From Arenimonas sp. (GTDB lineage Bacteria > Pseudomonadota > Gammaproteobacteria > Xanthomonadales > Xanthomonadaceae): a stretch of 50,237 nucleotides of DNA. Below, in pieces: positions 41,675-50,237 of the stretch. Position 1 is the stretch's first letter; every line of letters starts with the position of its first letter. The notes beneath the pieces were generated by a model. That model was not told the origin of the DNA and ran no database searches. It saw nothing but the letters and a program-made list of their open reading frames with translations. The stretch lies in contig NZ_JALHQI010000015.1 in assembly GCF_022842045.1 (NCBI RefSeq), positions 1-50,237 on the forward strand. Direction: 5' to 3'. The position numbers were made by a program, and so were the translations under genes.

Positions 41675-42766
41675 TCAGGCCAGCACGCCGGGCTGGGCGA
41701 CACCGTCGCGGACGAAGGGATACTTCACCACGCGCACCGGCAGGCGCTTGCCGCGGATGTCGACCTCGACCGCACCGACCTCGCCGGCCGGAACCCGCGC
41801 CAGTGCGATCGCCTTGCCCAGGGTCGGCGAGAAGGTGCCGGAAAGGATCTCGCCCTCGCCCGCAGCGGTGAACACCGCCTGGCCGTGGCGCAGCACGCCC
41901 TTCTCGTCCAGCACCAGGCCGATCATCTGGCGTGCGGCGCCGGCGGCCTTCTGCGCCTCGAGCTTGCCGCGGCCGGTGAAGTCGCGGCCTTCGTCCAGCG
42001 CGACGGTCCAGGCCAGGCCGGCTTCGTAGGGCGTGGCCGACTCGTCCATGTCCTGGCCGTAGAGCGCCATGCCGGCCTCGAGGCGCAGCGTGTCGCGCGC
42101 GCCCAGGCCCGCCGGCTTGACGCCCGCGGCCAGCAGGCGATTCCAGAAATCGACCGCCTGCGACTCGGGCGCCATCACTTCGAAACCGTCCTCGCCGGTG
42201 TAGCCGGTGCGGGCGATGAACAGGCCGTCGGCCTCGCAGGCGACGAACTTGCCCAGCTTGCCGGCGCGCTGCGCGGCGTCCGGCGACAGCAGGCCCAGCA
42301 CCTTGTCGCGGGCGTTCGGTCCCTGCACCGCAACGATGGCCAGGTCGCGGCGCTCCTGGATCGTGATGCCGAAGGGCGCGGCCTGCGCCGTGATCCAGGC
42401 CAGGTCCTTGTCGCGGGTGGCGGCATTGACCACCAGGCGGAAGAAGTCCTCGGCCATGAAATAGACGATCAGGTCGTCGATGACGCCGCCGTTGGCATCG
42501 AGCATGCAGGCGTACAGCGCCTTGCCCGGCTTCTGCAGCTTGTCCACCGAGTTGGCCACCAGCTGGCGCAGGAACGGCCGCACCCGCTCGCCGCGCAGGT
42601 CCAGGATGGTCATGTGCGAGACGTCGAACATGCCGGCGTCGCGGCGCACCTGGTGGTGCTCCTCGATCTGCGAACCATAGTTGATCGGCATGTCCCAGCC
42701 ACCGAAGTCGACCATCTTGGCGCCCAGCGCCCGGTGGGTATCGTTGAGGACGGTCTTCTTGCTCAT
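41675..42766 (-). CDS. gcvT: Glycine cleavage system T protein (aminomethyltransferase)
   Basis: A 363-residue tetrahydrofolate-dependent aminomethyltransferase. Recognisable stretches are [34 protein letters not shown] (with the DVSHM motif), [16 protein letters not shown], and [17 protein letters not shown] with the folate-site residues. It takes the aminomethyl group from GcvH and makes 5,10-methylene-THF and ammonia. It starts at 42766; upstream, a 27-bp inverted repeat separates it from the iron permease gene. No glycine riboswitch fold was recognised in the 138-base gap. Confidence 0.97.
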   Translation of the reverse strand: MSKKTVLNDTHRALGAKMVDFGGWDMPINYGSQIEEHHQVRRDAGMFDVSHMTILDLRGERVRPFLRQLVANSVDKLQKPGKALYACMLDANGGVIDDLIVYFMAEDFFRLVVNAATRDKDLAWITAQAAPFGITIQERRDLAIVAVQGPNARDKVLGLLSPDAAQRAGKLGKFVACEADGLFIARTGYTGEDGFEVMAPESQAVDFWNRLLAAGVKPAGLGARDTLRLEAGMALYGQDMDESATPYEAGLAWTVALDEGRDFTGRGKLEAQKAAGAARQMIGLVLDEKGVLRHGQAVFTAAGEGEILSGTFSPTLGKAIALARVPAGEVGAVEVDIRGKRLPVRVVKYPFVRDGVAQPGVLA

Positions 42767-42817
42767 GGCCTGCCAGTCGGTTCGGGGAAGACCGCCATTA
42801 TCTCCCCGAAACGGGGT

Positions 42818-42904
42818 CCAGGAACGGGGTCAGGTTCACTTCCTCGCGACGGGTCGCCCGTTGGCCACTGCTTCGCAAGGAAGTGAACCTGACCCCGTTC
42901 CTGG
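42818..42904. repeat. Perfect 27-bp inverted repeat between the iron permease gene and gcvT
   Basis: Left arm 42818-42844 and right arm 42878-42904 are exact 27-bp reverse complements around a 33-base centre that contains a smaller ACGGG/CCCGT pair. The right arm holds GAACCTGACCCCGTTCC; its core GAACCTGACCCCG recurs at 49120. The repeat begins directly after the permease stop codon, so it probably forms the 3' end of that transcript. It looks like a REP-type or MITE-like element. Confidence 0.92.
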
Positions 42905-44488
42905 TCATCGCTGCTGGCGGACCAGCCACCAGACGGGGACGAGGCCGACCAGGCACAGCCACAGGGACGGCCACGCGGCCTGCGCCCACAGGCCTTCGGT
43001 GGTGTAGCCGTAGATGCGCACGGCCAGCGTGTCCCAGCCGAAGGGACGCAGCATCAGGGTGGCGGGCAGTTCCTTCACGGTCTCAACGATCACCAGCAGC
43101 AGCGCCGCGACCAGGCCGGGACGCAGCAGCGGCAGCACGATGCGGCGCAGGCGCGCGCCGGCCGGCACGCCGAGCACGCGCGCCGATTCCAGCAGGGACG
43201 GACGCAGCGACTGGAAGGCGGACTCGGTCGCCTCGTGGCCCACGCGCAGGAAGCGCACCGACAGCGCCAGCAGCACCGCCACCAGGCTCGAGCTCAGCGC
43301 CAGCCCGCCCAGCCACGGCATCGCGCGCTCGGCCGCGACCAGCAGCCACATCGCGCCGACCGCCAGCACCGTGCCCGGCACCGCGTAGCCGAGTCCGGCG
43401 GTGAATCCGGCCGCCTGCACGATCCGGTCACCGCCACCGCGACGCCCCAGCAGCGTGAAGGCCAATGCGATCGCCAGCACCAGTGCCGCCGCCATCGCGG
43501 CAAGCAGGGCCGTGTTCAGCGCCGGCACGCCGACCTCGGGCAACGTCGCGCGCGACTGCCAGGACCAGGCCAGCAGTTGCGCCACCGGCACCAGGAAGCC
43601 CAGCGACACCACCGCCAGCGCCAGCGCGGACACGGCCCAACCGCGCCAGCCGGACAACGGGCGGCGCGGCGGCGGCATCAGCTGCGGACCGGCATGACGC
43701 CCGCGACCGCGGCCTATGCGCTCGAGCACCAGCACCAGCGCGACCAGCGCGACCATCGCGCAGGCCAGCTGCGCCGCGGCCGGCAGCGAATACAGGCCGA
43801 ACCAGGTCTTGTAGATCGCAGTCGCCAGCGTATCCACGCCCAGGATGCTGACGGCGCCGAAATCGGCCAGCGTCTCCAGCAGCACCAGGCTCAGCCCGGC
43901 CACCCACGCCGGACGCGCCATCGGCAGCGCCGCGCGGAAGAAGGCCGACAGCGGCCCATGCCCCAGCGAGCGCGCCGCATCCATCGCGGCGCTGCCCTGC
44001 CGAAGGAAGGCGGCACGCACGATCAGGAAGACATAGGGATAAAGGACCAGCGACAGCACCAGCGCCGCACCCGGCACGCTGCGCAGCTCCGGGAAGGCCG
44101 ATGGCGCGCCGCCCAGCGCGCGCCAGGCCGACTGCAGCGGGCCCGCGTAGTCGGTCAACCCGACATAAACGAAGGCGACCACGTAGCCCGGCAGCGCCAT
44201 CGGCAGCACCAGCGCCCAGTCGAACAGGCGGCGCCCCGGATAGTCGTAGCGCGCGCTGGCCCAGGCCAGGCCGACGCCCACCAGCATCGAGAGCGCCGCG
44301 ATCAGCCCAAGCAGCGCCAGGGTGTTGCGCACCGCGGCGGGCAGCACCTGCGCGAACAGGTGCGGCCACACCCCGGGCGCCGGCGTCGCGAAGGCACTCG
44401 CCAGCCACAGCGCCGGCAGCAGCAGCGGCAAGGCCAGCGCCCAGGCCAGCAGCCGCGGCCAGGCGGTGCGCGCGACGGCGGCGCTCAT
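42905..44488 (-). CDS. Iron(III) ABC transporter permease (FbpB-like, fused double domain)
   Basis: A 527-residue inner-membrane protein with about 12 transmembrane helices and two binding-protein-dependent transport domains in one chain, as in FbpB/SfuB/HitB. The first EAA-type loop is DAARSLGHGPLSAFFRAALP, the second LESARVLGVPAGARLRRIVLP; LPMALPGYVVAFVYVGL is also typical. It moves ferric ions from the periplasmic binding protein into the cell. The start is four bases after the binding-protein stop. The expected ATPase (FbpC) gene is not in this cluster. Confidence 0.93.
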   Translation of the reverse strand: MSAAVARTAWPRLLAWALALPLLLPALWLASAFATPAPGVWPHLFAQVLPAAVRNTLALLGLIAALSMLVGVGLAWASARYDYPGRRLFDWALVLPMALPGYVVAFVYVGLTDYAGPLQSAWRALGGAPSAFPELRSVPGAALVLSLVLYPYVFLIVRAAFLRQGSAAMDAARSLGHGPLSAFFRAALPMARPAWVAGLSLVLLETLADFGAVSILGVDTLATAIYKTWFGLYSLPAAAQLACAMVALVALVLVLERIGRGRGRHAGPQLMPPPRRPLSGWRGWAVSALALAVVSLGFLVPVAQLLAWSWQSRATLPEVGVPALNTALLAAMAAALVLAIALAFTLLGRRGGGDRIVQAAGFTAGLGYAVPGTVLAVGAMWLLVAAERAMPWLGGLALSSSLVAVLLALSVRFLRVGHEATESAFQSLRPSLLESARVLGVPAGARLRRIVLPLLRPGLVAALLLVIVETVKELPATLMLRPFGWDTLAVRIYGYTTEGLWAQAAWPSLWLCLVGLVPVWWLVRQQR

Positions 44489-44492
44489 CAGG

Positions 44493-45485
44493 TCAGCGCC
44501 AGCCGGCGCGATCCATCAGCTTCACGGCTTCGGCCTGGCGCGCGCCCGCCACCGACACGTTCACCGGGTCGGCCTTGAACGGCCCCCACGCGGCGACCAC
44601 CGGATCCAGCGCCACGCCCGGGCGCGCCGGGATCTCGAAATTGACGCTGGCGAAGTCGGCCTGCACCGATTCCGACGCCAGCCACTCCAGGAACTTGCGC
44701 GCCTCGTCCTTCTGCTTCGAGGCGGCGACGATGCCCGCGCCCGACACGTTCACGTGCGCGCCGACGCCGGCCTGGTTGGCCCAGAACACCTGCACCGGGA
44801 AGGCCGGGTCGTCGTGCTGGAGGCGACCGAGGTAATAGGTGTTGATGAGGCCGACATCGCACTGGCCCGAAGCAATCGCCTTGGCCAGCAAGGTGTCGTC
44901 GGCGAAGGGCTCGGTGGCGAGGTTGGCGACCCAGCCGCGCACCACGGTCTCGGTGTACTCGACGCCGATGCGCTCGATCAGCGTGGCCACCAGCGACTGG
45001 TTGTAGACCTTCTTCGACGAGCGCAGGCACAGCCGGCCGCGCCACTTCGCGCGCGCCAGGTCGCCGATGCCCGACAGCTCGGACGGGTCCACGCGATCGG
45101 TCGAGTAAACGATGGTGCGCGCACGCTGCGACAGCGCGAACCACCGGCCCTGCGGGTCACGCAGGTTGGCCGGGATCGCGGCTTCCAGCGCCGGCGACTG
45201 CACCGGCGCCAGCAGGCCGCGCTCGGCCGCCTGCCAGAGGCTGCCTGCGTCCACGGCCATGAACAGGTCGGCGCGCGTGTTCGCGCCCTCGGCGGCCAGG
45301 CGCTCGATCAGCACCGGCGCGCCGTCGGACAGCAGCTGGATCTTCGTGCCGGTCTCGCGCTCGTAGCGCTCGAACAGCGGCTTGACCAGCGGTTCCTTGC
45401 GCTCGGTGTACACGACGAGTTCCGCCGCCTGGACGGCGGGTGCCAGCAGGCTGGCCAGCAGGAGGGAAAGCGTGAGGCGCGACAT
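44493..45485 (-). CDS. Ferric iron ABC transporter substrate-binding protein (FbpA/FutA-like)
   Basis: A 330-residue periplasmic protein. Signal peptide at residues 1-20 (ending VQAAE), then LVVYTERKEPLVKPLFERYE, the usual opening of Fe(III)-binding proteins of the transferrin-like cluster D group. The iron-binding tyrosine pair is in GLINTYYLGRLQ near residue 216. GGAG is six bases before the ATG. Two Fur-type boxes lie in the 177-base divergent gap with the TonB receptor, so expression should rise under iron shortage. First gene of a two-gene operon with the permease. Confidence 0.95.
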   Translation of the reverse strand: MSRLTLSLLLASLLAPAVQAAELVVYTERKEPLVKPLFERYERETGTKIQLLSDGAPVLIERLAAEGANTRADLFMAVDAGSLWQAAERGLLAPVQSPALEAAIPANLRDPQGRWFALSQRARTIVYSTDRVDPSELSGIGDLARAKWRGRLCLRSSKKVYNQSLVATLIERIGVEYTETVVRGWVANLATEPFADDTLLAKAIASGQCDVGLINTYYLGRLQHDDPAFPVQVFWANQAGVGAHVNVSGAGIVAASKQKDEARKFLEWLASESVQADFASVNFEIPARPGVALDPVVAAWGPFKADPVNVSVAGARQAEAVKLMDRAGWR

Positions 45486-45513
45486 GGCGGGCTCCGGGGA
45501 AGGGTCAGGGAAT

Positions 45514-45532
45514 GATAATGATTCTCATCCTA
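45514..45532. promoter_or_regulatory. Fur box 1, near the binding-protein gene
   Basis: GATAATGATTCTCATCCTA matches the 19-bp Fur consensus GATAATGATAATCATTATC at 14 positions. It is 29 bases upstream of the binding-protein ATG. Confidence 0.82.
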
Positions 45533-45576
45533 ACTGCAATGCCGGGGCATGGCGAGGGGCTCATTCCCGATATTGG

Positions 45577-45595
45577 TATTGCGAATCATTCTCGC
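45577..45595. promoter_or_regulatory. Fur box 2, near the FecA-like receptor gene
   Basis: TATTGCGAATCATTCTCGC; its reverse complement GCGAGAATGATTCGCAATA resembles Fur sites of gammaproteobacteria, with 12 of 17 core positions matching. It lies 68 bases upstream of the receptor ATG. Confidence 0.75.
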
Positions 45596-45662
45596 TACCA
45601 GTACGATTCCTGGCACGCCCCGCCCGGGCCCCGACTCCCCTTTCGATCCGAGACCTGCCCCG

Positions 45663-47858
<2,196 letters not shown>

Positions 47859-47878
47859 TCCGATAGCGCCACCTCCCT

Positions 47879-47941
47879 GTGGGAGGGACTTCAGTCCCGA
47901 TGCCTTCCGCCGGAAAGCATCGGGACTGAAGTCCCTCCCAC
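47879..47941. repeat. REP doublet (inverted pair), likely terminator of the receptor gene
   Basis: Two identical 25-bp arms, GTGGGAGGGACTTCAGTCCC plus GATGC, in inverted orientation (47879-47903 and 47917-47941), with a small TTCC/GGAA stem at the centre. Each arm contains its own GGGACT/AGTCCC palindrome. The same unit occurs as a single palindrome at 7170-7195. TTTTT follows, so it may also end transcription. Confidence 0.93.
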
Positions 47942-47976
47942 ATTTTTGTGCGACGCTTTGGGCTCCCGCCGCATCC

Positions 47977-48555
47977 TTGACCGATGTGAGCCACCCCTCC
48001 TCCTTCGCCATCGATGTCCCGGCCGCCCTGGTCGACCGCGCCCGGCGCGGCGAGGCGGGCGCGTTCGAGCAGATCTACCGCCTGTTCGAGCGGCCGGTGT
48101 TCACCCTGGCGCTGCGCCTCACCGGCGAGCGCGAGGAGGCGCAGGACGTTCTGCAGGACACCATGCTCAAGCTGTTCGACCGCGTGGGCGAGTTCCGCGG
48201 TGAATCCCCGTTCTGGGGCTGGCTGCGCCAGATCGCGGTGAACGAAGCGCTGATGCGCCTGCGCCGCCGCGGCCGGCTGCCGCAGACCGAGGAGGCGGTG
48301 GACGCCGAACTCGAGAGCCATGACGTGATGCTGCCGGCCGCCGCCGCCGACGCCGCCCTGCTCACCCGCGCGCTCGGCCGCATGGCCGACGCCACCCGCA
48401 GCGTGCTCTGGCTCTACCACGCCGAGGGCTACACCCACGACGAAATCGCCGGACTGATGGGCCGCACGCCCAGTTTCTCCAAGTCGCAGCTCGCGCGCGG
48501 CACCCGCAAGTTGCGCGAACTGCTGAAGATCGAACAGGAGTTGTCCCATGCCTGA
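47977..48555 (+). CDS. ECF-family RNA polymerase sigma factor (second)
   Basis: A 192-residue sigma factor with region 2 (FEQIYRLFERPVFTLALRL, AQDVLQDTMLKLFDRV, FWGWLRQIAVNEALM) and region 4 (LGRMADATRSVLWLYHAEGY, HDEIAGLMGRTPSFSKSQLA helix-turn-helix). The start is uncertain: TTG at 47977 or GTG at 47986; no ATG or clear ribosome site lies in reach. It is followed, with an eight-base overlap, by its probable anti-sigma gene. Confidence 0.88.
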   Translation: MTDVSHPSSFAIDVPAALVDRARRGEAGAFEQIYRLFERPVFTLALRLTGEREEAQDVLQDTMLKLFDRVGEFRGESPFWGWLRQIAVNEALMRLRRRGRLPQTEEAVDAELESHDVMLPAAAADAALLTRALGRMADATRSVLWLYHAEGYTHDEIAGLMGRTPSFSKSQLARGTRKLRELLKIEQELSHA

Positions 48556-49090
48556 CGCCCGCGCCCACGACCCCGGCCTGCCGATCGCCGAGGCACTGCA
48601 GCGGCTGCCGCTGGAGGCGCCCGACCGCAGCGCCTGGCCCCTGCTGCAGCGACGCCTCGCCGCCCGCCAGCGCAAGCCGCGCTTGCGCTGGCCGTTCGCG
48701 CTCGCCGCCGCTGCGGTGCTGGCCCTGGCGGCGCTGCTGCCCGGCCGCCTCGCCACGCCGCCCGCGGCGCCGGATCCCGTCGCCCGCGTGGCCGCGCCCG
48801 ACGTCGATGCGCTGATGGCGGAATCCGCGCGCCTCGAGCATCTGGCCAACGCCGTCTCCCCCGAAGGCATGGCCTCGGCCAGCGGCACCCTGCTCGGCCT
48901 GGAGTTCGAAGACCGCCTGCAGCAGATCGACACCGCGCTGTCCGACCCCGCGCTCGGCCCCGACGGCCGCGCCGCCCTCTGGCAGCTGCGCGTCTCGCTG
49001 CTGCGCGAATACGCCGGCTTCCAGGGCACCCGCCAGTACCTGGCCGCCGACGGCGACACCGTGGATGGCGCCCTGGTCGCCACCTTCTGA
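48548..49090 (+). CDS. Putative anti-sigma factor, single-pass membrane protein (second)
   Basis: A 180-residue protein: a cytosolic N-terminal segment of about 45 residues, one transmembrane helix (LRWPFALAAAAVLALAALLPG, residues about 46-65), and a helical periplasmic domain with DVDALMAESARLEHLA and DRLQQIDTALSDPALGPDG. It overlaps the sigma gene by eight bases. I recognise no named domain; the layout and position match anti-sigma factors. The C-terminal helical part may sense an envelope signal. Confidence 0.72.
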   Translation: MPDARAHDPGLPIAEALQRLPLEAPDRSAWPLLQRRLAARQRKPRLRWPFALAAAAVLALAALLPGRLATPPAAPDPVARVAAPDVDALMAESARLEHLANAVSPEGMASASGTLLGLEFEDRLQQIDTALSDPALGPDGRAALWQLRVSLLREYAGFQGTRQYLAADGDTVDGALVATF

Positions 49091-49095
49091 AAAAC

Positions 49096-49131
49096 GAACC
49101 AGGTACCGAACCGGGTACCGAACCTGACCCC
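49096..49131. repeat. Three 12-bp direct repeats between the anti-sigma and PDZ genes
   Basis: GAACCAGGTACC, GAACCGGGTACC and GAACCTGACCCC in tandem. The first two hold the palindrome GGTACC; the third is the GAACCTGACCCCG core of the inverted repeat at 42818-42904. Confidence 0.8.
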
Positions 49132-49155
49132 GCTACTCGACCGAGGAATGCCCGC

Positions 49156-50237
49156 ATGAAGCTTCGACTGGTGTCACTGATGATCGCCGCGGCCCTGCTG
49201 CCGGCCGCCGCGTTCGGCGCGGACGCGCCGAAGGACGAGGCGGCCGCCCGCGCCGAGCTGGAGCAGGCGCGCGCCGAACTCGAACGCAACGCCCGCCGCG
49301 TCGCCGAACTCAGCCGCAAGCTGGGCGAAGCCGACGGCGCGCGCGTCCACCGCAACGTGATCGTGATGGGTCCCGAGGGTGCGGCGCTGGACGTGGACGA
49401 GCTGCGGTTCAACCTGTCCGAAACGCCGGGTGCCATGCGCCGCCCCGGCGTCGGCATCGTCATGGCCGAGAACGAGAAGGGCCCCGGCGTCCGCATTGCC
49501 GCGGTGACGCCCGACAGCCCGGCGGCCAAGGCCGGCCTGCGCACCGGCGACGTGCTGGTGAAGGTGGACGGCAAGACCATCGACCAGCGCGGTGAAACCG
49601 CCATCGACCAGGCGCGCGAATGGCTGGGCGGCCTCGAGAAGGGCCAGAAGCTGGCGCTGGGCTACACCCGCGACGGCAAGCCGGGCACCGCGAACGTGGT
49701 GGTGGACGAGATCGGCCGGGTAATGGTGTTCAACCGCGAGGACGGCGCCGTCGCCCGCGCGCTCGCGTTCGAGCGCGCCCAGGGCACGCCGCTGATCGAC
49801 CCGGGCGTAGCGATCGAGATCGAGCGCCTGCGCAGTGCGCCCTGCGCGCCTGGCAGCGAGGACTGCCAGCTGCCCGTGCTCAGCCAGGCCTTCCGCTGGA
49901 GCGGCCTGAACCTGGCCTCGGTGGATGCGAAGCTGGGCCGCTACTTCGGCACCGACCGCGGCGTGCTGGTGCTCAGCGGCGGCGCCGGTCTCGACGCGCT
50001 GGAGCCGGGCGACGTGATCCAGCGCATCGAGGGCGACGCCGTTGCCACGCCGCGCGACGCGATGCGCGCCCTGCGCGAGCAGGACGCCGGTGAGAAGGTG
50101 AAGGTCGAGGTCCTGCGCGACCGCAAGCCGCGCACCGTCGAAGTGACCGTGCCCGACGCCCCGCCCCTGCGCTGGTTCGCCCCGCCGCCCCCCGCCCCGC
50201 CGGCACCGCCCGCCCCGCCGGTCGCAGCGACGCCGCC
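49156..50237 (+). CDS. Exported protein with two PDZ domains (3' end outside window)
   Basis: An exported protein cut by the window edge; 360 codons are visible. Signal peptide at residues 1-22 (ending AAFGAD), a short coiled coil (AAARAELEQARAELERNARR), then PDZ 1 (GVRIAAVTPDSPAAKAGLRT, GDVLVKVDGKTI) and PDZ 2 (GVLVLSGGAGLDALEPGDVI, QRIEGDAVATPRDAMRAL), and a Pro/Ala-rich tail beginning at residue 336. Cys pair in APCAPGSEDC. No protease triad is visible so far, so it may be a PDZ adaptor rather than a DegP-type enzyme. GAGGA lies eight bases before the ATG. It follows the sigma/anti-sigma pair by 65 bases, in the same direction, and may help the release of the anti-sigma factor. Confidence 0.85.
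   Translation, partial: MKLRLVSLMIAAALLPAAAFGADAPKDEAAARAELEQARAELERNARRVAELSRKLGEADGARVHRNVIVMGPEGAALDVDELRFNLSETPGAMRRPGVGIVMAENEKGPGVRIAAVTPDSPAAKAGLRTGDVLVKVDGKTIDQRGETAIDQAREWLGGLEKGQKLALGYTRDGKPGTANVVVDEIGRVMVFNREDGAVARALAFERAQGTPLIDPGVAIEIERLRSAPCAPGSEDCQLPVLSQAFRWSGLNLASVDAKLGRYFGTDRGVLVLSGGAGLDALEPGDVIQRIEGDAVATPRDAMRALREQDAGEKVKVEVLRDRKPRTVEVTVPDAPPLRWFAPPPPAPPAPPAPPVAATP

Noticed and set aside
42767-42904. Glycine riboswitch before gcvT
   Set aside because: The gap is filled mostly by the 27-bp inverted repeat; no tandem glycine aptamer core could be recognised by eye.

Overview
The window is high-GC DNA (strong G/C preference at third codon positions) with a typical Xanthomonadaceae/Lysobacteraceae gene repertoire: a suf operon carrying GNAT and Rieske genes, a RAYT gene with REP-type palindromes, large TonB-dependent receptors, TPR-sulfotransferases, GTP-type PEPCK, an H1-like Lys/Ala-rich protein, and LemA next to an M48 peptidase. 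I infer a gammaproteobacterium near Lysobacter, Luteimonas or Arenimonas; the genus cannot be fixed from the sequence alone. No rRNA, tRNA, CRISPR array, prophage or complete insertion sequence was seen.

Layout. 1-3316: the end of a suf Fe-S assembly operon (sufD cut by the window edge, sufS, GNAT, Rieske) with overlapping starts and stops. 3324-5451: minus-strand HutD-like, SET-domain, RAYT and ComEA-like genes. 5668-7146: M20 peptidase. 7438-18527: a large TonB-dependent receptor, then a divergent block of TPR-containing modifying enzymes (sulfotransferase, Asp/Asn beta-hydroxylase, 2OG-Fe(II) oxygenase, an exported small protein; on the other strand a methyltransferase and a second TPR-sulfotransferase). 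This block is the best candidate for an undescribed system: I infer enzymatic decoration of an exported or surface protein. 18543-21520: histone deacetylase-like protein, ECF sigma factor, its probable anti-sigma partner and a DUF4097 beta-repeat protein. 21633-25559: subtilase and PEPCK. 25690-30409: TetR regulator divergent from an alpha/beta hydrolase-FadE pair, then a DUF4442 hotdog protein bracketed by unusual 7-bp (CTA-NNNN) repeat elements. 30514-32830: DUF1304 protein and the glutathione-dependent formaldehyde pathway (fghA, frmA). 32950-39836: nucleotide-transporter-like MFS protein, GMC oxidoreductase, M48 peptidase with LemA, serine beta-lactamase-like hydrolase. 39992-42766: H1-like protein with a long unusual upstream region, gcvH, gcvT. 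42905-47858: Fur-box-controlled iron uptake (ABC permease and binding protein, divergent FecA-like receptor). 47977-50237: second ECF sigma/anti-sigma pair followed by a PDZ protein cut by the window edge.

The intergenic DNA is rich in palindromes: REP elements (7170, 47879), hairpins beside the RAYT gene, a perfect 27-bp inverted repeat next to gcvT, a perfect 31-bp inverted repeat after the DUF4442 gene, and a 12-unit heptad array running up to a start codon. Start codons were chosen from Shine-Dalgarno position, overlaps and signal-peptide shape; several differ from the longest open frame.
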